Positions 13,609 through 20,295 are shown, numbered from the stretch's first letter. The stretch is 20,792 nucleotides of DNA from DASUMF01 sp040510575 (GCA_040510575.1 JBEVIU010000152.1:1-20792), one strand, 5' to 3'. Notes: generated by a model not told the origin, from the letters alone. Numbers and translations: made by a program.

Positions 13609-14268
13609 GTGAGACTCGTGGTGGCGAACTGCTCGGTGGAGTATTCGGGTCGGCTCGGCGCGCGCCTGCCGCCCGCACTGCGGCTCCTCGTGTTCAAGGC
13701 CGACGGCTCGATCGCCATCCACGCCGACGCCAAGGCCTACAAACCGCTCAACTGGATGAACCCGCCGTGCGTCGTGCGCGACGCCGACGGGCGCATCGAA
13801 TGCACCACTCCCGGTGGCGAGTCGTTGGTGATCGAACTGCACGAGATCGTGCACGACTACACCATCGAGCTGGGCGACGACCCGGGCCTCGCCAAGGACG
13901 GCGTGGAAGCCGAGCTCCAGGAGCTGTTGGCCAAGCGAGTGGCGGCGCTGCGCGACGACTTCCGGCTCGTGCGACGCGAGTACCCGACCGACATCGGGCC
14001 CGTCGACCTCCTGTGTCGCGACGGTGACGACAACGCCGTGGTCGTCGAGGTCAAGCGAGTCGGTGAGATCGCCGGTGTCGAGCAGCTGATCCGTTACCAG
14101 GAGCGACTCGACCTCGACCCGAGCCTCGCGCCGACCCGCGGCATGTTCGTCGCCACGCGCATCAAGCCGCAGGCCAAGGTGTTCGCGCAGAGCCGCGGCA
14201 TCGCGTGCGTCGAGATCGACCTCGAGGAGCTCCGCGCCGGCGCGCCCGTCGATCTTCGCCTGTTCTGA
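13609..14268 (+). CDS. nucS: Endonuclease NucS (EndoMS)
   Basis: 219 residues, essentially full length for the family. The N-terminal DNA-binding domain (MRLVVANCSVEYSGRLGARL, then KADGSIAIHADAKAYKPLNW at 30-49) precedes the RecB-like nuclease domain. The catalytic residues D133 (GPVDLLCRD), E147 and K149 (VVVEVKR) are present. The last residues, DLRLF, form the beta-clamp-binding tail. NucS cuts both strands at G-T, G-G and T-T mismatches and replaces MutS/MutL in Actinobacteria. The GTG start lies six bases after TACGAA, compatible with leaderless transcription. The next gene begins one base after the stop. Confidence 0.97.
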   Translation: MRLVVANCSVEYSGRLGARLPPALRLLVFKADGSIAIHADAKAYKPLNWMNPPCVVRDADGRIECTTPGGESLVIELHEIVHDYTIELGDDPGLAKDGVEAELQELLAKRVAALRDDFRLVRREYPTDIGPVDLLCRDGDDNAVVVEVKRVGEIAGVEQLIRYQERLDLDPSLAPTRGMFVATRIKPQAKVFAQSRGIACVEIDLEELRAGAPVDLRLF

Positions 14269-14269
14269 C

Positions 14270-14809
14270 GTGCGCGCGACGGCCCGCCGAACGTCGACCA
14301 CCGTCGTCGCGATCGTGGGTGACGCGAGTCGCGCCTGCGTGGAGCGGCTCGCCGCCGAGGCCAACGTGGTGGGCGTCGTGCCCGAGGGCGACGACGCACT
14401 CGACCGGGCGGTCGCGGCGTGGTCCGAGGCGGCCCGGATCCATTCGCCGTACTGCGTGCATGACGCCGACCCGCTCTCGGCCGTGGCCGAGGCATGGGTG
14501 CGTCGCTTCGACGAGCAGGGCCCGATCGGTGAGCTCGAGGTGGCGGTCGAGGCCACGCTGGCCCGGTGGCGGGTCGGCTCGATCGAGCTACCTGACTATT
14601 ACGTGTTGCTCGACGCCGAGCAGTGGAGCGCGACACGGCGGCACTGGTACCTCGGGGTGCTGCACCGCGCCGCACCGTCTCGCGTGGTGCCGATCGCCGA
14701 CGCGGCTGCCGCTCCCGACGCGCTCGCGCACTTGATCACCGGCCGCTGGTGGCCGGACGTGGACGTCCTGCTCGACGGCATCGACCGCGTCGTGCCCGAC
14801 CTCGCCTGA
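14270..14809 (+). CDS. Hypothetical protein in operon with nucS
   Basis: 179 residues from a GTG one base after the nucS stop, so almost certainly co-transcribed. There are no membrane helices. The N-terminal segment TVVAIVGDASRACVERLAAEANVVGVVPEGDD looks like a Rossmann-type beta-alpha-beta unit. The C-terminal half has YYVLLDAEQWSATRRHWYLGVLHRAAPSRVVP, rich in aromatic residues and Arg. No family is recognised. The position next to a mismatch nuclease makes a DNA-repair accessory worth considering, but nothing in the sequence shows it. Confidence 0.75.
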   Translation: MRATARRTSTTVVAIVGDASRACVERLAAEANVVGVVPEGDDALDRAVAAWSEAARIHSPYCVHDADPLSAVAEAWVRRFDEQGPIGELEVAVEATLARWRVGSIELPDYYVLLDAEQWSATRRHWYLGVLHRAAPSRVVPIADAAAAPDALAHLITGRWWPDVDVLLDGIDRVVPDLA

Positions 14810-14865
14810 CTCGGCGTCGCGAAATTCGCCGGACGCGCGTGCGCGCCATCGACGACGATGGCGCC

Positions 14866-15534
14866 ATGACCGTGATGCCCGACGAAGCCGGTGAGCTCCG
14901 ACGTACCGACCGCTCCGCGGTGCGCCGGCTCGCCGATCGTGGGAGCCACGACGCGGCGACCGTGCACGCGATCCTCGACGAGGCCTACGTCGCGCACGTC
15001 GGCTTCGCCGTGAGCGGCGAGCCGCGTGTGCTACCGATGACCTACGGACGCATCGACGACACGCTCTACCTGCACGGCGCCGCGGGCAACGCGATGTTGC
15101 GCGCGCTCGTCGACGCCCCCGTGTGTGTGACGGTCACGATCCTCGACGGCCTCGTGCTCGCGCGTTCGGCCTTCCACCACTCGATGAACTACCGATCGGT
15201 CGCGCTGTTCGGCGTTGCCGCGCGGGTCGACGACACCACCGAGAAGCGCGCCGCGTTCGATGCCATCGTCGAGCACTCCGTGCCGGGGCGGAGCGCGGTC
15301 GCGAGACCGCCGACAGCATCAGAGGTGCGGGCGACCTCGCTGCTGCGCGTGCCGATCCACGAAGGGTCCGCCAAGGTGCGAACCGGTGGACCCAACGACG
15401 ATGCCGACGACCTCGACCTGCCCGTGTGGGCAGGTCAGGTACCGCTACAACTCGTTCCGGGCACGCCGGTCGGGGAACCAGCGCAAACGGGCCTGGGCCT
15501 CACGCCGCCACCGACCAGCGCATTCACACGCTGA
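14866..15534 (+). CDS. Pyridoxamine 5'-phosphate oxidase-like (Nim/COG3467 type) flavin protein
   Basis: 222 residues from the ATG at 14866; a GTG at 14839 would add nine residues. The split-barrel family blocks are clear: RRLADRGSHDAATVHAILDEA (20-40), HVGFAVSGEPRVLPMTYGR (44-62), TLYLHGAAGN (66-75), GLVLARSAFHHSMNYRSV (95-112) and AKVRTGGPNDD (169-179). Such proteins bind FMN and reduce small substrates; some, like Nim, inactivate nitroimidazoles. The actual substrate is unknown. Its stop codon abuts the stop of the convergent padR gene with no gap. A 9-bp perfect hairpin (15415-15436) lies within its 3' coding region. Confidence 0.92.
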   Translation: MTVMPDEAGELRRTDRSAVRRLADRGSHDAATVHAILDEAYVAHVGFAVSGEPRVLPMTYGRIDDTLYLHGAAGNAMLRALVDAPVCVTVTILDGLVLARSAFHHSMNYRSVALFGVAARVDDTTEKRAAFDAIVEHSVPGRSAVARPPTASEVRATSLLRVPIHEGSAKVRTGGPNDDADDLDLPVWAGQVPLQLVPGTPVGEPAQTGLGLTPPPTSAFTR

Positions 15535-16167
15535 CTACGACGCGTCGCCGGTCGACGGCTCGGGCTCCTGCGCCAGGATGGCGTAGAGGCCGCGGTGGGT
15601 CTGGGCGAGGAGCTCGGCTGCGGCCGCGCGTTGGTCGGGCGTGCCTGCCCTCGCGACCTGCGTGGCGGCAAGCGCGATGTCGCCGATCGCGTCACGCAGT
15701 TTGAACTGCACGGGGTCGATGCCGCTCGTGACGTCGTCCCACGGCGCCTTCTCGGGCACTTCGGCCCGTCCGGCATCGGTGAGCTGGTAGCGACGCTTGC
15801 CGTCGGCTTCGACCGCAGTGACCAGTCCCTGGTCCTCGAGCAGCTGCAGGGCGGGGTAGACCGCACCGGGGCTCGGCCGCCACACGCCGGACGTGCGCTC
15901 GTCGAGCTCCTGGATCATCTCGTACCCGTGCATCGGGCGCTCGGCCAAGAGGGCCAACGCGGCTGCCCGCACATCGCCTCGGCGTCGACGCCCCTGCCCG
16001 CGCATGCCGCGGCCTCGCCCTCGCCCGAACGGCGGCCCGTGCATGCCGAACCCCGGCATGCCACCTCCGTCGTCCGGCCCGTCCCAGCGCTGCCGCGTTC
16101 CACCCGTGTCCTGCTCCGGGCGACCGCCATCTCGCCAGCGCCCTCTCACTCCACCTCGATGTCCCAT
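15535..16167 (-). CDS. PadR-family transcriptional regulator
   Basis: 210 residues from an ATG with AGGAGAC upstream; the frame is open 29 codons beyond it. The winged-helix domain occupies about 64-135: DVRAAALALLAERPMHGYEM (65-84), GVWRPSPGAVYPALQLLEDQ (94-113) and GLVTAVEADGKRRYQLTDAG (114-133), the classic PadR blocks. The C-terminal helices (about 155-200) are for dimerisation. The first 60 residues are an unusual Gly/Arg/Asp-rich tail, probably disordered. PadR proteins usually repress an adjacent gene in response to phenolics or drugs. A perfect palindrome 51 bp upstream suggests self-regulation. No obvious target gene is adjacent on its strand. Confidence 0.93.
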   Translation of the reverse strand: MGHRGGVRGRWRDGGRPEQDTGGTRQRWDGPDDGGGMPGFGMHGPPFGRGRGRGMRGQGRRRRGDVRAAALALLAERPMHGYEMIQELDERTSGVWRPSPGAVYPALQLLEDQGLVTAVEADGKRRYQLTDAGRAEVPEKAPWDDVTSGIDPVQFKLRDAIGDIALAATQVARAGTPDQRAAAAELLAQTHRGLYAILAQEPEPSTGDAS

Positions 16168-16217
16168 GATGTCTCCTGAAGAAGTTCCGAGTTCACACTC
16201 CGAGAATCTCTGTACCA

Positions 16218-16233
16218 TCAAGATATATCTTGA
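16218..16233 (-). promoter_or_regulatory. Perfect 16-bp palindromic operator upstream of padR
   Basis: TCAAGATATATCTTGA is a perfect inverted repeat and very AT-rich for this genome. It lies 50-66 bp upstream of the padR start, where a promoter is expected. PadR dimers typically bind such AT-rich palindromes, so autorepression is likely. Confidence 0.65.
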
Positions 16234-16273
16234 ACACTCGATATGCAAGCCCACACGGAATTACGAGGGATTC

Positions 16274-16367
16274 CGAGTCGGAGCGCCGCCGACGAAGCCT
16301 TGCGCCGGAGCGAGCGCAGCGATGCGGAGGTGCACGCGAGGAGGCGGTGCTCAGGTTCGACGCGCCG
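16274..16367 (-). repeat. 94-bp intergenic repeat, copy A (3' of dnaB)
   Basis: It aligns without gaps to copy B (18009-18102) with nine mismatches, and the 41 bases at 16285-16325 are identical. It starts 22 nt after the dnaB stop in the direction of transcription. The gene-proximal end can form CGGTGC/GCGCCG (16345-16350 with 16362-16367), the counterpart of the stronger hairpin in copy B. Confidence 0.9.
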
Positions 16368-16389
16368 GACCGCGCGACGAACGAGCGCC

Positions 16390-17802
16390 CTACTCGTGCG
16401 CCATGTTCTCGAACTCGGCGCGCTGCGGCAGGAACGCCAACTCCGCCTTACCGGTGGGGCCGTTTCGATGCTTGGCGATGATCACTTCCGCCTTGCCCCG
16501 GTCGTCGGACTCAGGGTTGTAGACGTCGTCGCGGTAGATGAAGGCGACCACGTCGGCGTCCTGCTCGAGACCGCCCGATTCACGGAGGTCGGCGAGCATC
16601 GGTCGCTTGTCCTGGCGGTACTCGAGTTGGCGGTTGAGCTGTGAGAGCGCGACGACCGGGCAGTCGAGCTCGCGGGCGAGGATCTTGAGCCCACGCGAGA
16701 TCTCCGACACCTCGACCTGGCGGTTCTCGGCGCGTCGTGTGCTGCTCGGGGTCATGAGCTGGATGTAGTCGACGACCACGAGGGCGAGGTCGCCGTAGCG
16801 GGCGCGCATGCGGCGCGCCTTGGCGCGCATCTCCATGACCGTGCAGTGCGGGTTGTCGTCGATGTAGAGCTGCGCCTCGGCGAGGCGGCCGACTGCGTGG
16901 CTGAGGCGCGACCAGTCGTCCTCGGAGAGTCGCGCCGTCCACAGCTTGCCGGCGTCGACGCGCGCTTCCATCGCGAGGATGCGCTTGGTGAGCTCGAGCG
17001 TGCCCATTTCCATCGAGAAGAAGACGACGGGTCGCCCGGTCTGGGTGGCGACGTTGCGTGCCATGCCGAGCGCGAGCGCGGTCTTCCCCATGCCGGGGCG
17101 GGCCGCGAGGATCGTGAGCGTGGACTGCTGGAGCCCGTGGAGGATGCGGTCGATCTCGGTGAAGCCCGTGGGCACACCGACCAACTCGCTCGCCTGGCCG
17201 TAGCGCGCTTCGAGGTTGTCGAGCGTGTCCTGGAGCGCGTCGCGGATGCCGACCATCGACTCGCTGACGCGTCGTTCGGCGACCTCGAACACGAGCGACT
17301 CGGCACGGTCGAGGGTGTCGGTGACGCTGTCGGGCGTGTCGTAGCCCATCTCCGCGATGTCGCCCGCGACCGCGATGAGCCTGCGCAACAGCGCGAGCTC
17401 GCCGACGATGCGCGCGTAGTGCCCGGCGTTCGCTGATGCAGGCGTGCCGGCCTGGATGCGCAGCAGCGAGGGGCGTCCGCCGACGAACTCGAGCAGATCA
17501 GCGCGGCGGAGCTCTTCTGCGACCGTGACCGGATCGGCGGGCTCACCCTGGCTGTAGAGCGATTGCACCGCGTCGTAGATGTGACCGTGCGCCGGCTTGT
17601 AGAAGTCGGACGCGTCCACGCGTGCCTCGACCGCCGCCGTGATCGCATCGCGCGAGAGCAACATCGCGCCGAGGAGCGACTCCTCGGCCTCGAGGTTGTG
17701 GGGCGGGATCCGCCCCACGGGCGCGCGCCGCGCCGCTTCGATCGTTTGAACCACTGCCGCTCCCGCTCCCGCCCCCGCAGTCGACAACGACTGCCCTGCC
17801 AT
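16390..17802 (-). CDS. dnaB: Replicative DNA helicase DnaB
   Basis: 470 residues from the ATG at 17802; a GTG three codons upstream is possible, but the GGGCGG ribosome-binding stretch would abut it. The N-terminal domain begins PPHNLEAEESLLGAML (33-48). The RecA-like motor has Walker A ARPGMGKT (234-241), Walker B LVVVDYIQL (341-349), SQLNRQLEYR (387-396, arginine-finger region) and LRESGGLEQDAD (406-417). No intein interrupts these motifs, unlike many actinobacterial dnaB genes. It unwinds DNA at the replication fork, partnering with the primase and the SSB encoded upstream. The 310-bp gap before it suggests a separate promoter from rpsF-rplI. Confidence 0.97.
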   Translation of the reverse strand: MAGQSLSTAGAGAGAAVVQTIEAARRAPVGRIPPHNLEAEESLLGAMLLSRDAITAAVEARVDASDFYKPAHGHIYDAVQSLYSQGEPADPVTVAEELRRADLLEFVGGRPSLLRIQAGTPASANAGHYARIVGELALLRRLIAVAGDIAEMGYDTPDSVTDTLDRAESLVFEVAERRVSESMVGIRDALQDTLDNLEARYGQASELVGVPTGFTEIDRILHGLQQSTLTILAARPGMGKTALALGMARNVATQTGRPVVFFSMEMGTLELTKRILAMEARVDAGKLWTARLSEDDWSRLSHAVGRLAEAQLYIDDNPHCTVMEMRAKARRMRARYGDLALVVVDYIQLMTPSSTRRAENRQVEVSEISRGLKILARELDCPVVALSQLNRQLEYRQDKRPMLADLRESGGLEQDADVVAFIYRDDVYNPESDDRGKAEVIIAKHRNGPTGKAELAFLPQRAEFENMAHE

Positions 17803-17850
17803 CAGTAGCACCCGCCCGCTTGGCCGGCTCCGCAGTTTGGAGCCTGCAGC

Positions 17851-17925
17851 TTGTGGATTGGTAGCCCTAAAACCCCGGTTCTTCGTGGGGACAACGGGCC
17901 AAGTTGTTCACATGCCTGGGGACAG
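17851..17925. other. dnaB upstream region with DnaA-box-like 9-mers
   Basis: The 310-bp gene-free stretch 17803-18112 holds repeat copy B, the dnaB promoter region and four sequences near the DnaA box (TTGTCCACA in Actinobacteria). They are TTGTTCACA (17904-17912, one mismatch), TGGGGACAA (17886-17894, reverse, one mismatch), TGGGGACAG (17917-17925, reverse, two mismatches) and TGTGGATTG (17852-17860, reverse, two mismatches). This may be DnaA regulation of dnaB or chance; no AT-rich unwinding region is present. Confidence 0.3.
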
Positions 17926-18008
17926 CGACGACGCGATTCGAACACCGCGCCACACTCCCACGAGGGTGTGACACCAACGTCGCAGGTCAGCAACCCGACG
18001 AGGCGCGA

Positions 18009-18102
18009 CGAGCCGGAGTGCCGCCGACGAAGCCTTGCGCCGGAGCGAGCGCAGCGATGCCGCGGTGCACGCGAGGAGACGGTGCGCAGGCTCGGCGCAC
18101 CG
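18009..18102 (-). repeat. 94-bp intergenic repeat, copy B (3' of rplI)
   Basis: About 90% identical and gap-free relative to copy A, in the same orientation, beginning ten nt after the rplI stop. The identical core contains GCGCCGGAGCGAGCGCAGCG (18037-18056). The gene-proximal end is a perfect 8-bp hairpin. Confidence 0.9.
18080..18102 (-). terminator. Hairpin terminator after rplI
   Basis: CGGTGCGC and GCGCACCG form a perfect 8-bp stem with a 7-nt loop starting ten nt after the stop codon. It forms the gene-proximal end of repeat copy B. No T-run is present. Confidence 0.55.
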
Positions 18103-18112
18103 CCGGGTCGTG

Positions 18113-18559
18113 TTACTCGGCGACGACGGAGACGGCGAGCACCACGTCGACCTCGGCGTGGAGCTTGACCGGCACCTGGGCGTCGCCGAGCTCGCGGAGC
18201 GGCTCGGCCAACGTGATCTTGCGGCGGTCGAGCTCGACCCCGGTCGCGGCCTGGACCGCAGCGGCGATGTCGGCGCTCGTGATCGACCCGAAGAGCTTGC
18301 CGCCCTCGCCTGCACGTGCCTTCACCTGCACCGGCGAGCTCGTGAGACGAGCCGCGAGCTCCTGCGCAGCACCGCGGTCGCGCACCTCGCGCGCTTCACG
18401 GTTGCGGCGCATCGCCTCGGCCTGCGCGACGACACCCTTCGTGGCCTTGAGCGCGAGCCCACGGGGCACGAGGTAGTTGCGCGCGTAGCCATCAGCCACG
18501 TCGACGATGTCGCCCTTGTTGCCGAGCGACTCGACGTCGTCTCGGAGCACGACCTTCAC
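18113..18559 (-). CDS. rplI: 50S ribosomal protein bL9
   Basis: 148 residues, normal length. The N-terminal domain MKVVLRDDVESLGNKGDIVD (1-20) and VADGYARNYLVPRGLALKAT (21-40) is the diagnostic bL9 signature, followed by the long connecting helix and the C-terminal domain (GKLFGSITSADIAAAV). bL9 binds 23S rRNA near the L1 stalk and helps maintain the reading frame. The GTG start overlaps the rpsR stop by four bases (GTGA), so it is translationally coupled. It is the last gene of the rpsF operon, followed by a hairpin inside a repeat. Confidence 0.97.
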   Translation of the reverse strand: MKVVLRDDVESLGNKGDIVDVADGYARNYLVPRGLALKATKGVVAQAEAMRRNREAREVRDRGAAQELAARLTSSPVQVKARAGEGGKLFGSITSADIAAAVQAATGVELDRRKITLAEPLRELGDAQVPVKLHAEVDVVLAVSVVAE

Positions 18560-19101
18560 GACAGCTCCCCAGCGTCGGCACCCGTGTCGGCCGCGGCCTC
18601 GACGACGTCGGCGCCTTCGCTCGACACTCCGGCACTCGACACACCGGCACTTGACACACCGGCACTTGACACACCGGCGCTGCTCACCGGGGTGTCGACG
18701 GCGGCGTCGGCGGGGAGACCGGCATCGGGGCGACGGTCGTCGCGGCCGCGCTCTTCGCGCGGCTCACGCAGGCCGCGATCACCACGCTCGCCGCGATCAC
18801 CACGGTCGTCGCGGTCGCGGCGTCCGCCCTTGCGCTGCGTCACCTGACGCACGCTGTACGGCAGCAACGCCATCTCGCGTGCGAGGCGGATCGCCTTGGC
18901 GACCTCGCGCTGCTGCTGCGCCGAGTTGCCGGTGACGCGACGGGCACGGATCTTGGCCCGCTCCGACATGAACCGCCGGAGCAGGTTGACGTCCTTGTAA
19001 TCGATCCAGTCGATGCTCTCGGTGTTGAGGATCGACACCTTCTTCTTCTGCGGCCGACGCCGGTCGGCTGCGGCGCTCTTGCTGCGCCTTTCACGTGCCA
19101 T
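18556..19101 (-). CDS. rpsR: 30S ribosomal protein bS18 with a long C-terminal extension
   Basis: 181 residues against the usual 75-90. Residues about 1-92 are normal bS18: KKKVSILNTESIDWIDYKDV (19-38), LLRRFMSERAKIRARRVTG (40-58) and AIRLAREMALLPY (70-82). There are no cysteines, so it is the zinc-free type. The rest is unusual: an Arg/Asp/Gly stretch (RRDRDDRGDRGERGDRG, 94-110), a charged linker, four VSSAG units plus VSSEG (139-163) and an acidic end. The extension is in frame with a normal stop that overlaps rplI, so it is not a simple frameshift. The ATG overlaps the ssb stop by one base. bS18 binds bS6 on the 30S platform. Confidence 0.96.
   Translation of the reverse strand: MARERRSKSAAADRRRPQKKKVSILNTESIDWIDYKDVNLLRRFMSERAKIRARRVTGNSAQQQREVAKAIRLAREMALLPYSVRQVTQRKGGRRDRDDRGDRGERGDRGLREPREERGRDDRRPDAGLPADAAVDTPVSSAGVSSAGVSSAGVSSAGVSSEGADVVEAAADTGADAGELS
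18621..18680. repeat. 15-bp tandem repeat in the rpsR 3' end
   Basis: Four 15-bp units (18621-18635, 18636-18650, 18651-18665, 18666-18680) of the form TYGACACWCCGGCRC, followed by a decayed fifth. Because the unit is a multiple of three, copy-number change would only lengthen or shorten the VSSAG tract of bS18. The two middle units differ from each other at one base. Confidence 0.92.
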
Positions 19102-19607
19102 CAGAACGGCTCCTCGCCAAAGTCATCTTCGGGGGGACGGCTCGAGCCGCCCCCTCCACCACTCGCACCGCCACCGGCGCCACCACCACTGGGTCCGCCG
19201 CCGCCGGTTCCACCACCGCCACCGCCGCCGAAGTCGCCGCCTCCGCGACGCTCGTTGCGGGTGATCGCGGCCGTGGCCCAACGCAGGCTCGGGCCGACCT
19301 CGTCGGCCACCACCTCGACGACGCTGCGCTTCTCGCCGTTCTCGGTCTCCCAGCTGCGCTGCTCGAGGCGGCCGCTCACGACCACGCGCGAGCCCTTCGC
19401 CAACGACTCGGAGACGTTCTCTGCCATCTCACGCCAGCACACGACGTTGAAGAAGCTGGTCTGCTCCTCCCACTCGTTCGACTGACGGTTCTGCCACCGC
19501 CGGCTCACGGCGACGCCGAAGCTCGCCTTGGCGGCTCCACCCGCGGTGTAGCGGATCTCGGGGTCGCGGGTGAGGTTCCCGACGATGGTGACGGTGCTGT
19601 CCGGCAT
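19101..19607 (-). CDS. ssb: Single-stranded DNA-binding protein SSB
   Basis: 168 residues; the ATG follows AGGAGGAA. The OB-fold domain (1-112) has TVTIVGNLTRDPEIRYTAGG (5-24), FGVAVSRRW (30-38), TSFFNVVCWREMAENV (50-65) and GSRVVVSGRLEQRSW (72-86). A very Gly-rich linker spans 122-155, and the acidic tip DDFGEEPF (161-168) recruits repair and replication partners. It lies between rpsF and rpsR, the conserved order in Actinobacteria, ending in a one-base overlap with rpsR. Confidence 0.98.
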   Translation of the reverse strand: MPDSTVTIVGNLTRDPEIRYTAGGAAKASFGVAVSRRWQNRQSNEWEEQTSFFNVVCWREMAENVSESLAKGSRVVVSGRLEQRSWETENGEKRSVVEVVADEVGPSLRWATAAITRNERRGGGDFGGGGGGGTGGGGPSGGGAGGGASGGGGGSSRPPEDDFGEEPF

Positions 19608-19634
19608 GGTTGTTCCTCCTGGGCGCTGCGCCCG

Positions 19635-20108
19635 CTACGCGTCCGCCGTGTCGACCACGGCATCCACGGCGGGTTCGTCGGCGGCGTCAGCCGGCTCGGG
19701 CTCGGGGGTCGACTCCGCGTCGGGAGTGGACTCGGGCTCGGCCTCGACTGCGGCAGCCTCGGGCACGGCACTCGGGGCCGGGGCCGGTGCGGCACCGGGA
19801 CCCTTGAGCTTGCCGTAGACCTGCTCGGGAATGCGGAGGACCTTGTGGCGGAGCACTTCGTCTGCAAGGGAGAGCACCCGGTGCAGCTCGTCCATCGCCG
19901 CGGGCTCGGCCTTCGCCTGCAGGACCACGTAGTAGCCCTCCCAGCGGTGCTTGAGCTCGTAGGCGAAACGCCGCTTGCCCCAGAAGTCGACGGCACCGGG
20001 CTGCGCGCCCTTGCTCTCGATCAACTGGGTGTAGCGGGCGACGGCAGACCGGATCGTCTCCTCGTCCAGCTCCGCGTCGAAGATGACCATGACCTCGTAC
20101 GGCCTCAT
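19635..20108 (-). CDS. rpsF: 30S ribosomal protein bS6 with an acidic C-terminal extension
   Basis: 157 residues from the ATG at 20108, nine bases after AAGGAGGT; the frame stays open far upstream, but this start matches the family (MRPYEVMVIFDAELDEETIR). The ferredoxin-like bS6 domain fills 1-100, with DFWGKRRFAYELKHRWEGYY (41-60) and LRHKVLRIPEQVYGKLKG (86-103). Residues 104-157 are a Pro/Ala/Glu/Asp-rich tail with EPEST, PDAEST and PEPEP segments, where bS6 of most bacteria ends. bS6 pairs with bS18 on the 30S platform. It is the first gene of the operon. Confidence 0.96.
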   Translation of the reverse strand: MRPYEVMVIFDAELDEETIRSAVARYTQLIESKGAQPGAVDFWGKRRFAYELKHRWEGYYVVLQAKAEPAAMDELHRVLSLADEVLRHKVLRIPEQVYGKLKGPGAAPAPAPSAVPEAAAVEAEPESTPDAESTPEPEPADAADEPAVDAVVDTADA

Positions 20109-20117
20109 GGGCCAGTA

Positions 20118-20152
20118 CCTCCTTCGGACCGACCCGGGCGAATCCCGGGAGG
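20118..20152 (-). promoter_or_regulatory. rpsF leader hairpin, candidate S6:S18 autoregulatory element
   Basis: Read leftward, CCCGGG at 20144-20149 and 20133-20138 form a 6-bp stem with a 5-nt loop. In addition CCTCC (20148-20152) is complementary to the ribosome binding site GGAGG (20118-20122). Pairing it would hide the site and leave an unpaired 3' strand containing CCG, which recalls the S6:S18 leader motif known upstream of rpsF in many bacteria. The match to that motif is a suggestion, not a computed fit. Confidence 0.4.
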
Positions 20153-20167
20153 GGCGACCACACGTCC

Positions 20168-20191
20168 GAGCTGACTCTGGGTGAGCTGACT
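20168..20191. repeat. Short direct repeat in the rpsF upstream region
   Basis: GAGCTGACT occurs at 20168-20176 and 20183-20191, a 15-bp period. It lies 60-83 bp upstream of rpsF and could be a protein-binding site or part of the leader. Nothing more is evident in the 187-bp gap. Confidence 0.4.
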
Positions 20192-20295
20192 GTGGGCGCA
20201 GGTGTGCTTGCTCAAGTTTCGAGCGAGCTGTCGAGGCTACCAGTGATCGATCGGGCGGACCTATCGAGGCGGAGCGTATCGGGCCGCTGTGACAG

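Noticed and set aside
15415..15436. A perfect 9-bp hairpin with a GTGT loop in the flavin-protein gene
   Set aside because: It lies within a conserved coding block (DLPVWAG) about 100 bp before the stop, so coding constraint is the simpler explanation.
17803..18112. Possible chromosomal origin upstream of dnaB
   Set aside because: Only degenerate DnaA-like boxes, no AT-rich unwinding element, and no dnaA or dnaN nearby.
18621..18680. Tandem repeats considered as a CRISPR array
   Set aside because: The units are contiguous 15-mers with no spacers, and they are in frame within rpsR.
18556..19101. The long rpsR considered as a frameshifted fusion of two genes
   Set aside because: The extension is in frame, ends in a normal overlap with rplI, and resembles no second protein.
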